Assembly: GCA_000482145.1 (NCBI GenBank)
Contig: AUXH01000006.1
Location: 32,276-96,275, forward strand
Source of the DNA: Strigomonas culicis
Lineage: Eukaryota; Euglenozoa; Kinetoplastea; Trypanosomatida; Trypanosomatidae
Reading direction: 5' to 3'
Length of the DNA: 64,000 nucleotides
Shown: positions 37,257 to 47,083 of the stretch, piece by piece
Position numbering within the stretch: position 1 is the stretch's first letter
Layout of the letters: every line of letters starts with the position of its first letter
The notes under the pieces: model-generated
What the model was told of the DNA's origin: nothing
What the model saw: only the letters and a program-made list of their open reading frames with translations
Databases searched by the model: none
Translations under genes and position numbers: made by a program

Positions 37257-39353
37257 CTAAAACCCATAATCGTAATCGGGCAACGGACTCTCGTTCAGTC
37301 GAGGACTGGTATTCTCAGCGGCGATGGGTGTGTTTACCGTCTCTTTCATACTCGCAATGTGCTGTCGGAGGTACTGATTCTCCTCCTCCAGCTGTGTTAT
37401 GCGTGCATCGCGCTGCTCCAGCACCTGCCTCAAGTCGCGGCCAAGGTCCATTTCCAGCTGCCGCATTATGCGTCGTGCGATGTCGTCCTCCATCCGCTTG
37501 ATGCTCTCCTTGGTGCAGACACAGGTCACCTTCGTCTCCGCGTCGCCAGCGTCCGGCGCGCCATTCTCGTGCGTGTCGAACAGGAACCGATTGCCGCTGT
37601 CCTGCAGCCACTTCTTCAACTCGTCCACTTTCTCCTCGCTCGACGCCTTCGTCGGCGCGACGCCGTTCTCGAGCACCTGCTGCTTCAACGGCCGCTTGGT
37701 CCGCAGCGGGGGGCTCTGCGCCTGCGGCGACGTGGGGCCCTGCGTGGAGCGGCGCCGCTTAGGGGGCGACTCGGCGCCTGCACGCGGTGGCACCGCGCCG
37801 GACGGCGGCCGCACACCCAGCGGGAACGGCCGCGGCGCGTTGCGCTCCTTGCTGGGCACAATGGGCGCGATGCTCAAGCCCTTCACGCGGAAGGCATACC
37901 GCAGCGTGTTAGCCGTGTGCTCCACGTTCATGGAGCTCGGCGAGATGTTGGCAATCATCACCGTCTTGCTGTTCCCAATGAAGCTGTCCCGGAGCACCTC
38001 CGTGAGCTTGGAGCCGCGAAAGGGCACGTGCTTCTTCTTCTCGTCGAGGGAGCGGATGCACTCCTTCAAGGCGAGAAGCGACTTGTTAATCTCTGCGCCC
38101 TCCATGCGAGTGATCTTGTCCTTTGCATCCGTGTCCGCGCCCCGTTCGCTGCCAGCCAAATCTACAAAGTTCAGCATGCCGGGAAACGCCTTGGAGTCCG
38201 CGCTCGCGTCTATGCGTATCGTCATGACGGCATGCGAGCGGCTGGAGCGCTCGTTGGCGCTTGTGCTGCCCGTGCTTCGTATGTCCATGCCGGAGCTGAT
38301 AATCGTCCACAGGTCGTCGATGCACGTCACCGGCTTCCACAGCAGGCCGCACAAGTTCATCCGCCGGTTGGCATCCTCGCGCAGGACGACGGGGTAGCGG
38401 CCGTTCAAGAGGTCAAACAGGGAGTTGCAGTATATTTCGTAAAACGCAATGGAGAACTGCTGCCCGTCCGTCGCCCGGCGCAGCAGCTCTGCGATGCTCA
38501 GGTAGTAGAGACCCCGCTCCTTCTCGCTCCCCATCATGGTGTGCGTCTTGCCGCTGCCGGTCTGGCCGTACGCAAAGATGGACGCGCTGCCGCCGGACAT
38601 GGCCACCTCCAGCAGCGGCTCCATGCAGGACTGGTAGATGTCCTCGTTGTGCGTCTCTTCCGAAAAGACCGTGTCGAAGCTGAACGTTGTCTTGTCCGTG
38701 TACTCGGTCAGATCGATGCGCTGCTTCGCCACAGCGAGCGTCACGCCGCCGTCCTCGGCTGCGACGCAGTCCGTGCCCCCCTCCTGCGGCATCAGCGGCC
38801 GCTTGCGCACCACCACTCGAATGCGGCCGTCGCGGGACTTGCTGACAGCCGCAGCGCTGCCGATGCTCGCACTACAATTGGCGCCCACCGGTGTCACAAC
38901 CGACGACGACCTCCGTCGAGGCGACGAGCCAGTACTCTTTCCGTCGGTCTTCCCGGTGCTTGTTGGTCGACCATTCGAAGGGCGCGGGGGTGGTGTTAAG
39001 CTGCGTACAGGCACATCGCTTTTCTCGGCGTGTGTGTCATAGTTCACACTATGACCCCTGGGCTTCGGCGAGGGCGCTTCATTCACCTTGATGGGCAGCA
39101 GCTTGTTTGCGCGGCGAGGAGCTCTACTTTGTTCCTCGTAATGGCTGGAAAGGGCAGCAAAAGCGCGATTAAGTGAGCTGAGGGTAGGGACGAGAGCACC
39201 CTCTCCCCCATGCAGCATCTGCAATGCGGAGTCGTCCATGGAGCACTCTGCGCGTAGCTTTTCGGGGGGCTCGGAAAGGCGATGTAGGTGGATCTTAGAC
39301 GCTACTTCCTCCTTGTCTCCCCACTGGCTATTCATGATTAAGGAAGAATGCAT
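37257..39353 (-). CDS. Kinesin-13 microtubule depolymerase
   Basis: 698 residues from the ATG at 39353; a second ATG six codons on is also possible. Kinesin-13 motors remove tubulin from microtubule ends in spindle and flagellar length control. Seen: a disordered Ser/Pro/Arg-rich N-terminus (about 75-170), an internal motor domain (about 177-515) with RIRVVVRKRPLMPQE, P-loop GQTGSGKT (263-270), switch I NERSSRSHAVMTI, switch II VDLAGSERG and HVPFRGSKLTEVLRDSFIGN, a Pro/Arg-rich linker, and a C-terminal coiled coil (RDARITQLEEENQYLRQHIA). RIDLTEYTDK sits where metazoan kinesin-13 has the depolymerising KVDLTKY loop, supporting the subfamily. Confidence 0.92.
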   Translation of the reverse strand: MHSSLIMNSQWGDKEEVASKIHLHRLSEPPEKLRAECSMDDSALQMLHGGEGALVPTLSSLNRAFAALSSHYEEQSRAPRRANKLLPIKVNEAPSPKPRGHSVNYDTHAEKSDVPVRSLTPPPRPSNGRPTSTGKTDGKSTGSSPRRRSSSVVTPVGANCSASIGSAAAVSKSRDGRIRVVVRKRPLMPQEGGTDCVAAEDGGVTLAVAKQRIDLTEYTDKTTFSFDTVFSEETHNEDIYQSCMEPLLEVAMSGGSASIFAYGQTGSGKTHTMMGSEKERGLYYLSIAELLRRATDGQQFSIAFYEIYCNSLFDLLNGRYPVVLREDANRRMNLCGLLWKPVTCIDDLWTIISSGMDIRSTGSTSANERSSRSHAVMTIRIDASADSKAFPGMLNFVDLAGSERGADTDAKDKITRMEGAEINKSLLALKECIRSLDEKKKHVPFRGSKLTEVLRDSFIGNSKTVMIANISPSSMNVEHTANTLRYAFRVKGLSIAPIVPSKERNAPRPFPLGVRPPSGAVPPRAGAESPPKRRRSTQGPTSPQAQSPPLRTKRPLKQQVLENGVAPTKASSEEKVDELKKWLQDSGNRFLFDTHENGAPDAGDAETKVTCVCTKESIKRMEDDIARRIMRQLEMDLGRDLRQVLEQRDARITQLEEENQYLRQHIASMKETVNTPIAAENTSPRLNESPLPDYDYGF

Positions 39354-39641
39354 GACACCTAACGAAAACTAGAATACAATAATAATAATAAAACTATAGA
39401 AAAAGAGCGTAACCTTCAAGAAACGCGAGAGGTGAGGAGGCCAAAAGTAAAAAAAAAGTGTTGGAATTACACTTTTAAACATACGCACTGAGAAAAGGGA
39501 GAAGAAAAGCACACGTAACATATGGTTTGGTACACATTTTTTTTTTGTCTTATCTACGTATATTTGTGTGTTCCTTTTTTTTTTTTTAGTATCCTACCAC
39601 AATCACCAAAGCATCTCTACGTGGGGATGGCCGTTGGTGCC

Positions 39642-42600
39642 TCAAACGCGGCACAGCTGATCCAGCAGCTGGACAATCGTATCGATGCTATCGCACTTCC
39701 GTCCACCGTACTCGCAGGGCAGCATCTGTTCGCTCGCGCTCCGTAAATACCACGAGTTATAGACAGACCTTTGGCTACGCGTGACCAGCACGCGCTGCGA
39801 AATCTGGAGATCTGTGTACTTCCGACTGTACATGTCGGTAAGCAACTCCGGTGACGCAAAAATGACACTCTTCACAGAAGAATTACTTTGCAATGCGGCA
39901 GCACCACTCAGAGCACCAAGAGTGCCGTGCCCAACCAGAAACACCGTTTCGTTTTGGGAAAGATCGCTGATGTACCCTTCCAGCAGCGTCGCCGAGCTTT
40001 CGATGATCGGCTTCCACTCAATAGGGCTCATGTCGCGAACAAAAGAAATGTAGGGCATGATGCTGACGAGGTAAGACGGCGGCATGAGAAAGCTGAAGAA
40101 CGACATACAGTATTGGTCAATGAACATGGTCATGACAGTTACCGTTGCAAGAAGGTTCTCACCGGTGCGTACCGAGAGGATGGTGGTGTTCATGGACGAC
40201 GCCCGGCGCCTGAACATGGTGACCTTCAGCACGTCGTTAACACCCTGATCCAGAGATGTGACGCTCGTGAAGTCGGGAAACCACGTGTTCATGTCCTTTT
40301 CCATCGATGTCAAATCGCTATTATAACTCATCTTGGAGAAGAGAGCCATGGACACAATGTCGAGTGAGGATTTTGCAAAACGTGTGGTGCAAATGGGCGG
40401 AAACATACTGGACGTCTCACTGGAATCGTCAATCACGCTACTCGCAAAGCTCGGCAGCAGGCTCCCACTCGCGGAGCCGCTATAGATCTGCTGATGGTCA
40501 TAGTTCGCGATGAGGCAGCACGCGAGTAGGGCAAAGACAAAACCGGTTGCCATGAGACACACACCGTACACGTTCGACGCCTCGTTCGTGCGGAAGATGC
40601 ACACGAGGAGGTGCAGCGCCAGCGCCATCACAAAGAGCCCCATGCGGTAGTTGTACACGATGAGCGCGACCACGCACGCGACGAGGTGGGAGAGCAGCAG
40701 CAACCAGGCCATCCGGAACAGCCAGCGGCGCCGCCTCCCCTTCCAGGGCCCGTAGGTGCTCACAAAACACGAGATGACGAAGAAAAGCATGACAAAGAGG
40801 GTCGCCAAAAGGGCGTCCCCGTAGTTGTTGTGCCAGCCTTCGCGCGACATGGTGAACACCGCGCCCATCCAGAAGATGCAGCCGTAGAACACGGAGCATA
40901 TGGTCAGCGTGGCCGACGGACTAGAGTTGTTGGTCGAAAGCACTATCACACTCAGAAAGAGGACCGCGGCCGTCATGACAATCGCCCCCGTGAGAAAGAA
41001 AAAGCTGCCGCCGGCCATGAAGCTGACGCCTGAGGCAAAGGCGAGGACGCCGAGAAAGCTCAAAAGGATGACCTCTGATGGTGCACGCCGGAAGAGGTGG
41101 GCGTCATCCATGTCAATGTCCATGAAAAGGTACAGTGTTGTTTCTGCGTTGTTGACGCGGCTGCCGCTCGAGTAGGAGCGCTTACTAATTTCCTTGAATC
41201 CAAAGGCAAACGCTACATGGTAGATGAACGTCAAGCAGACGGCTACGACCCAGCCGTACGCCACGCTGTACTGAATACCTGTCAGCACATCAAAGCGAGT
41301 CGCCATCACACAAAACACGACGAAGCACCCCACGGTGCACCCCACGTAGATGACGCCCTGGAAGATGAGCGCCTTGCTGCCAAACGCCTTCAGTGCCTGG
41401 ATCAGTCGGCCGTTAAACGTGTTTCGCGCAATGTCAAAGCCGCGAGAGCAGAAAAGGGTAAACTGGACGGCCACCACAATGAAGGCCGTCCCGTACAAGA
41501 AGACGTAGTACGGCTTGCTGAACATGCAAAAGAAGATGTAGAGCGAGGAGAGCACACCCACCAGTGCGATGAAGAAGGTGCCAATGAGAAAAAAAAAGGA
41601 CATGACGGTCAGGCAGATCCACAAGAAGCCGCGCACAACCACTTGCATGATGGGCGGAAGGGAAAGCAGAAACGACTCGCTGCTGAACTGATCCGCCTGC
41701 TCCAGGAGCTCACTGCGCTCCTTGATCTCCAACTGAACGATGCGCAGCCACTCCTGGTCGCTAATCTCCGCCAGGCTGATACGGAAGAACGTCTCCATTG
41801 TCGCGCACTGCGACACAGAGTCACGGAAGATGCTGTTGTTCAGTATGTGGCGCATCGTATCGCCTCTGCCACCTAGCATGGAGGAGTTGCCCCGCTCTGC
41901 CAGAGATGCCTCCTTCTTCGGTGTGGAGCAGGTCACGAGCAGACTGTCGTCCGAGTGCACCGCGCTGTGCGCGTGCATATCGCCCAGTCGGACACTGATC
42001 ATGCTTCCGGTGCTCCACGAGGGATTGCCCCCTTCCATGTGTGCGAGCGCACTGTTAGGCTCCTGCGAGTCCCCAAACATGCTCTGGTGCAGCCTCTCCG
42101 TGATTCCATCCTCTACCGCGTGGGCCGCGCGCAGGTTCACCAGCTCCCACTCCTTCACTGTCATGCCGCGCTTCACCGCCGCCTTCAGCTGCTCAAAGTA
42201 CTCTTTGATGGTGTACGCGAAACGCGTGTAGTTCTCCTGCTTGTCACAGTCGTTGTCGCCACCCAACGTGGTGGGCAGCACACTTCGGTCAAACAGATCT
42301 AGTAGTTTTCCCTTCTTTATATCCCCATCCGATATAATGATAATACGGTCCGACACAATTGCGGGCAATCCGGCAAAAATGGGCTTCGCGAGATAGGAAA
42401 GGAACTTCCCCATGTTGCAGATGTACATCTTATCAACGCATCCTGGGTAGTACTTGGCAATGCGCAGCGCAATATCCGCTTGAAAGGTCATGTCCAGGTT
42501 GCTGGTCATGCTCGCCTTGTCCTGGTTAATCAGCATCGTGATCTGGCACCGCTTGTTCTCCGCCCGCAGACGCGTCCCGTAGCTGACAAACATATCAAAG

Positions 42601-42953
42601 TTCTTCCTACTCTCCTCGCGGTACTTGGACTGCGGCTTGTCGCGCACGGTGGTGATATAGAAGGCCACCCTTCCTGCCTTGTCGTTGCCGATGACTTGGA
42701 TAATACCCTTCTGCATATTCTCCATCATCCAATCCGTGATCTCCGCATTAGCCAACTCGGTGCGTTCAAATTCCTCACGCCGCTGCAGCTTAGCAACAGC
42801 CTCGGACATTTTGAAATTCTTGTTTTCTAAAAAATTGAACAGCCAGCAATCAAAGTAATTGTGGTTTATTCCTAGAATGCGCTTCAACTCATCCACCTGC
42901 GCCTGATGCGCCAGTGCAGCACTGCCAATGTCCAGCAAGACTGGAGAGCTCAT
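39642..42953 (-). CDS. CRAL-TRIO / polytopic membrane / lipase-like fusion protein, paralogue 1
   Basis: 1103 residues from the ATG at 42953. Seen: a Sec14-like part (about 20-245): ELKRILGINHNYFDCWLFNF, CQITMLINQDKAS, YYPGCVDKMYICNMGKFLSY, ISDGDIKKGKLLDLFDRSVL then PTTLGGDNDCD. This is the CRAL-TRIO order (lipid-exchange fold). Next come a linker, some ten hydrophobic spans (about 440-820), and a C-terminal domain (about 860-1103) resembling a class-3 lipase: TTILSVRTGENLL, then VFLVGHGTLGALSGAAALQS and VKSVIFASPELL. Where a lipase has GHSxG the nucleophile position is Gly (GHG, from residue 1008), so hydrolysis is unlikely. The layout suggests lipid sensing or transfer at a membrane. Two paralogues follow upstream. 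Confidence 0.82.
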   Translation of the reverse strand: MSSPVLLDIGSAALAHQAQVDELKRILGINHNYFDCWLFNFLENKNFKMSEAVAKLQRREEFERTELANAEITDWMMENMQKGIIQVIGNDKAGRVAFYITTVRDKPQSKYREESRKNFDMFVSYGTRLRAENKRCQITMLINQDKASMTSNLDMTFQADIALRIAKYYPGCVDKMYICNMGKFLSYLAKPIFAGLPAIVSDRIIIISDGDIKKGKLLDLFDRSVLPTTLGGDNDCDKQENYTRFAYTIKEYFEQLKAAVKRGMTVKEWELVNLRAAHAVEDGITERLHQSMFGDSQEPNSALAHMEGGNPSWSTGSMISVRLGDMHAHSAVHSDDSLLVTCSTPKKEASLAERGNSSMLGGRGDTMRHILNNSIFRDSVSQCATMETFFRISLAEISDQEWLRIVQLEIKERSELLEQADQFSSESFLLSLPPIMQVVVRGFLWICLTVMSFFFLIGTFFIALVGVLSSLYIFFCMFSKPYYVFLYGTAFIVVAVQFTLFCSRGFDIARNTFNGRLIQALKAFGSKALIFQGVIYVGCTVGCFVVFCVMATRFDVLTGIQYSVAYGWVVAVCLTFIYHVAFAFGFKEISKRSYSSGSRVNNAETTLYLFMDIDMDDAHLFRRAPSEVILLSFLGVLAFASGVSFMAGGSFFFLTGAIVMTAAVLFLSVIVLSTNNSSPSATLTICSVFYGCIFWMGAVFTMSREGWHNNYGDALLATLFVMLFFVISCFVSTYGPWKGRRRRWLFRMAWLLLLSHLVACVVALIVYNYRMGLFVMALALHLLVCIFRTNEASNVYGVCLMATGFVFALLACCLIANYDHQQIYSGSASGSLLPSFASSVIDDSSETSSMFPPICTTRFAKSSLDIVSMALFSKMSYNSDLTSMEKDMNTWFPDFTSVTSLDQGVNDVLKVTMFRRRASSMNTTILSVRTGENLLATVTVMTMFIDQYCMSFFSFLMPPSYLVSIMPYISFVRDMSPIEWKPIIESSATLLEGYISDLSQNETVFLVGHGTLGALSGAAALQSNSSVKSVIFASPELLTDMYSRKYTDLQISQRVLVTRSQRSVYNSWYLRSASEQMLPCEYGGRKCDSIDTIVQLLDQLCRV

Positions 42954-43376
42954 GACAAGACAGTACTATGTATAGTGGCACGCAGTAAGGGGGATTTCGT
43001 TCAGGTATATAGAAGACACACACTAAAACAGGAAAAAAAAGGGAGATTAAATCACTGGACAAAAAAAAAGGAAACGAAGATAACTAGTAATTAAACTCTG
43101 AAGACACAGAGTCAAAAAAAAAGTAAAAGGAAAACAGGTAGAATACACTAACGGTAGCAAGAAGAAAGAAGAGCAGGCATGGTGAGCATGTGAGAGCAAA
43201 GCAAGAGAACGACGTAATTCCTTTATCTTTTCCAGTATGAGCCATTCATAAATAAAAAAAGAAGAGATTACTGTAGTTTTCATGCATGCAATTCACGTTG
43301 TTAACAAAAGCACGTACATCGTTTTAGCTTCGTACAAACAAAAACAAACGAAGAAACGGAAGAACGCGTTGAGGCG
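42954..43376. other. Intergenic spacer between CRAL-TRIO paralogues 1 and 2
   Basis: 423 bases with A-rich plus-strand runs (43022-43070, 43110-43125) that read as T-rich tracts in the transcription direction. No gene recognised. Confidence 0.6.
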
Positions 43377-46300
43377 CTATACATGGCGCCTGCCGCCCGT
43401 GTCTCCGCAGGTCTCTAGTAGCGTTTTTGAAATGAAAGCTGGTGACAAACAATACTGGGCCGTCCCAGTACACCAGAGCTTCTGTTTGAGTGAAGCATCT
43501 TGGCCACCAACGTTATCTAGTAATCCATAATAGGCGCCAATAGCCAACACGTACTTGTGGTAGCCCTCAAACGTCAGACCTAGCTTGCCAAGGATATGCA
43601 GGATACCCGGCGCGGCAAAGACAACAGAAGAAAACCCTGTCCGGACTGCGGAAACCGAGGAGATACCACCCGCCACACCGGAACCGATGAGAATTACTTC
43701 GTTCGTGCTCTGGCTCCTCTGTTCCTGCGCGGCGCGAGAGAGGCTGTCAATCAAGCTGATCCACTTGAATGAAATTAGCTTCACAGAGAAGGACATGACA
43801 AGCACAATGGTGTCCGCCCACATCCACGGCAAAAAGATGTTCAGCGGCGCCAGCGCGAGCGAGTCGATCCATGCGGTCATGCCCACAATGGACGAAATCG
43901 CATAGGGGTTGCTGACAACAAGAAAGGTCAGCTTGGCGGAGCTCGCGTCAAATCGATGCATCGCCCAGCTCACGCCGTCTGCGCTCAGGTAGTCCGTCAC
44001 GCCCGTGTAGGTGATGCTCCTTCCGCTGAACCACACGTTGAAGTCCGCCTCCAGCACCGACGTGTCGCGTGCCGAGACCACCTCCGACAGGAGGGCGAGG
44101 TCCTCGATGGTGAATGAGTCATCCGCGCCGAAGGTAAGCGTGCACACGGGGTAGCTGTGGTAGAGCCCCAACGTACTCTGGGAGTCTTCCGCCGTCACGG
44201 GAACGGACGGAAGACTCTGTGCATCCACATGCTGCTGCGTCGTCCCATACCAGCCCAACAGCACGCAGGCCATGATCAGCAAGCAGGTGGCAGAGGCGAG
44301 AAAAAAGGTCGCTTGGATGTTCGTCAGCTTATTCGGCGAAAAGACAATGTTCAGCCCATTGTGAAACATGATGGCCAGGCAAAAGAGACCCATAGGGCGC
44401 CCAACAATGGGGAAACAGCATATCCAGCACGCGATGAGGTACACCAGGAAGAGGACCAGCCCAATGCGCAACGTCATCGGGTTGCTGTGAGAGGCAACGC
44501 CTACCAACGAGATGCACAGAAAGGCACCCGCAAGGACCATGGACACAATAACCGTCGACCCCAGTTGGGCCTCGAAGTTGTTGAAGCCAAACGCAAACGT
44601 CACGAAGAGCCACGTGACGGACGCAAACAAGTGGGAGATACGTATCAACGTTTTACTCACATTTCGTCCGTCCTCGTCCGTGTAGATGTGGACAATGTAC
44701 GCCGACACCATGGTGCTCACAAGCGTGCACGCGTAGAGGGAGACGATGCGGCTGATCAGAAAGCTGATGCCAAACAGAACACTGACACACGTTGGTATGC
44801 CGGTGATGAGAAGAGTGGAGGTCCGCAGGAGCGGGTCCCCCGACTCATCATACTCCTTTCTTCCCGAGAACATCGAGGAAAGAAATATGGGCAGCGCAAA
44901 GAAGGAGTTGGAATCCCTGCCGAGGGACGAAAAGAAGCCGGTAAAGAAAAAGGCGTGTGTGAAGGCGACAACAAAGACCGCACTTAACCAGCCGGTGGCA
45001 AACGACACTTGCAAACCTCGCAGCGGGCTCCCCTTGACGGAGTAGATGCTGAAAATCGTAAACTGGACAAGAGTCACGGCCAAGTACAAGAAGCGCTGAA
45101 CGGTGGCACCGACCCTCTTAAAGGGCAACAAGAGCGGGATGACCTCGTCCTGGATGATGCAGTTTAAGAAATCCAAAGCGCGCGCGCACATGGAAGCAAA
45201 CTGGATAAACACCATCAGCAGCACGCATGAGAGGGGAAAAAAGTAGTTGTACTGGACAAAGAAGCCAAAGTACAGTGTAGCGATGACATCTGCGCCGAAG
45301 CAGGCAAAAAACACAAGCGCCGCCACGAAGAACATTAGGTTGATCAGGGCGGCGAAGCGAAACAGCAGTCGCTCCAGTTTGCGCAAAGGGGCGGGGATGC
45401 CGTAGTACCACAGCTCGCCTCGCACAATGTGGTTCTTTTGCTCCTCTCTCAACAGCAGCGAGTGATCCCTTGCGTATTTGCTGGAAAGCGCATAACGCGC
45501 ACTGTCCTCTTGATCCTCCACTTCCAAACGCCACCGCAGCATCTCACCCAGGAAGAAAATAGAGAGCTCGTGCGGCATGCCACGCATCACATCCACCCAC
45601 GTCGGACCGCCCGTGCCGTCGTTGGCCGGGCACGGGGGGACGTATGCGTAGGTCCCCTCAAGGTCCTCCGAGAGGCATGTTTGCAGGGGGGCGTCGTCGG
45701 GCGTGCTGGAGGTGTCCGTGTGCGCGGTCGGCGTGCCCATGTTCTGGATCGCCATGGACACCTCACGCAACATGGGCGAGAAGACGCTGGGTCGCTCGCG
45801 CTGAAACCCGCCGGCCGACGAGGCCGTTTGCACCTTCCCGCTCAGCTCCAGTTGCTGCACCTCCCACTCCTTGATGGTGATGCCGCGCTCCACGAGCGCG
45901 TACTTCATCTCGCGATAGTACTGCTCCGCCTTCTCCGCATATTTGCACCAATGCTCCTTGTTGTCGCAGTCGTTTTTGCCGCCAAAGGTAACCGGCAAGA
46001 CGTCCTCATCAAAGAGCTCCAGCAAGTAACCTTTTTTGATATCGCTGTCATCCACAATGACGAGGCGCTCAGACATGATGGGCGGCAGCCGCTTAAAAAT
46101 GGGCTTCGCCATGGCCGCCATCATGCGGCCCATTTTACACAGGTACATCTTGTCCACGCCGCCGGGGTAGAATTTCGCCACGCGCGTCGCCAGGGAGGAC
46201 AGATCGCCCTTCAGGATATTGGCGCCCTCCTGGTTAATGAGCATCACCATCTGGCAGCGGTTGTTGTCTGCCCGCAGGCGCGTGCCCATGCAAAGCGCAA

Positions 46301-46667
46301 TGTCAAAGAGGAGGCGCTCCTCCTCCTTCAGTTTCGAGTCCGTGGTCTCCCGCTTACTTGTGACAAAGAACGTGGCCCTGCCAAGGCGGTCCGTGCCAAT
46401 TTCTTGGATAATACCACTTCGCAGTGCCTCGCGCATGTGTTCCGTGAAGGTTAAGGTGGCTAGCTCACCGAACTCCATCGCGTGCCGGCGGTGAATCTTG
46501 GAAACGGTCTCCGCAATGTCGAACTTTTTGTTTTCTAGGAACAGGTACACCCACGCATCAAGGAGACTGCTTGAGATCCCTGTCTGGCGCTTCACATCCT
46601 CCACCTCCTCCAAGTGGGAGAGGGCAACAGAGCCCAGCTCCGAGAGTGACGTGGCGCACAAGGTCAT
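43377..46667 (-). CDS. CRAL-TRIO / polytopic membrane / lipase-like fusion protein, paralogue 2
   Basis: 1096 residues from the ATG at 46667. Same layout as paralogue 1: CRAL-TRIO part (about 20-245) with RQTGISSSLLDAWVYLFLEN, KFYPGGVDKMYLCKMGRMMA, IVDDSDIKKGYLLELFDEDV and LPVTFGGKNDCD; membrane spans at about 446-809; lipase-like domain with VILIGSGVAGGISSVSAVRT followed by VVFAAPGIL. The elbow reads G-S-G-V-A-G from residue 995, so the Ser nucleophile position is again Gly. The two proteins are clearly homologous end to end but strongly diverged, so this is an old duplication, unlike the AAT arrays. Both N- and C-terminal domains should face the cytosol if the number of spans is even. Confidence 0.82.
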   Translation of the reverse strand: MTLCATSLSELGSVALSHLEEVEDVKRQTGISSSLLDAWVYLFLENKKFDIAETVSKIHRRHAMEFGELATLTFTEHMREALRSGIIQEIGTDRLGRATFFVTSKRETTDSKLKEEERLLFDIALCMGTRLRADNNRCQMVMLINQEGANILKGDLSSLATRVAKFYPGGVDKMYLCKMGRMMAAMAKPIFKRLPPIMSERLVIVDDSDIKKGYLLELFDEDVLPVTFGGKNDCDNKEHWCKYAEKAEQYYREMKYALVERGITIKEWEVQQLELSGKVQTASSAGGFQRERPSVFSPMLREVSMAIQNMGTPTAHTDTSSTPDDAPLQTCLSEDLEGTYAYVPPCPANDGTGGPTWVDVMRGMPHELSIFFLGEMLRWRLEVEDQEDSARYALSSKYARDHSLLLREEQKNHIVRGELWYYGIPAPLRKLERLLFRFAALINLMFFVAALVFFACFGADVIATLYFGFFVQYNYFFPLSCVLLMVFIQFASMCARALDFLNCIIQDEVIPLLLPFKRVGATVQRFLYLAVTLVQFTIFSIYSVKGSPLRGLQVSFATGWLSAVFVVAFTHAFFFTGFFSSLGRDSNSFFALPIFLSSMFSGRKEYDESGDPLLRTSTLLITGIPTCVSVLFGISFLISRIVSLYACTLVSTMVSAYIVHIYTDEDGRNVSKTLIRISHLFASVTWLFVTFAFGFNNFEAQLGSTVIVSMVLAGAFLCISLVGVASHSNPMTLRIGLVLFLVYLIACWICCFPIVGRPMGLFCLAIMFHNGLNIVFSPNKLTNIQATFFLASATCLLIMACVLLGWYGTTQQHVDAQSLPSVPVTAEDSQSTLGLYHSYPVCTLTFGADDSFTIEDLALLSEVVSARDTSVLEADFNVWFSGRSITYTGVTDYLSADGVSWAMHRFDASSAKLTFLVVSNPYAISSIVGMTAWIDSLALAPLNIFLPWMWADTIVLVMSFSVKLISFKWISLIDSLSRAAQEQRSQSTNEVILIGSGVAGGISSVSAVRTGFSSVVFAAPGILHILGKLGLTFEGYHKYVLAIGAYYGLLDNVGGQDASLKQKLWCTGTAQYCLSPAFISKTLLETCGDTGGRRHV

Positions 46668-47083
46668 ACTAATGAGGTGGTAGAGTGAGGTCTATCCTGT
46701 GCAACTCAGAAGCACGTGTGGAGGGAAGTATTCCACGTAAGAAGAAATAATAATAATAATAACAATAACAATAATTCAAGCTCACTTTACTGCTATTCAC
46801 CAAGGAGACACGTTGGAGGAGAACAGAAAAAAATGCCCACATGGCTCTCCACGCATCGACAATTATTGATTTCCATTATGACCTTGTTCAGCAAGAAAAC
46901 AAAGCCGCAGCACACGCATCGTCGCACACAACAAGAAAAACGTGTATAGTTAACATGGCGTAAGCACGTGGAATTGAAAAACAAAATGTTAGATAGTTGT
47001 AAAGCAACCTTAATAATGGAAAAGAACAAAGAATGTACAGTAACAGGATAGATTCGTACAGGTGTGTATCAATGGATAAAGGG
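46668..47083. other. Intergenic spacer between CRAL-TRIO paralogues 2 and 3
   Basis: 416 bases including a TAA/CAA-type trinucleotide run at 46747-46774. No gene recognised. Confidence 0.6.
46747..46774. repeat. TAA/ACA trinucleotide-rich run
   Basis: Five TAA units followed by interrupted CAA/TAA units, in the leader of CRAL-TRIO paralogue 2. Confidence 0.8.
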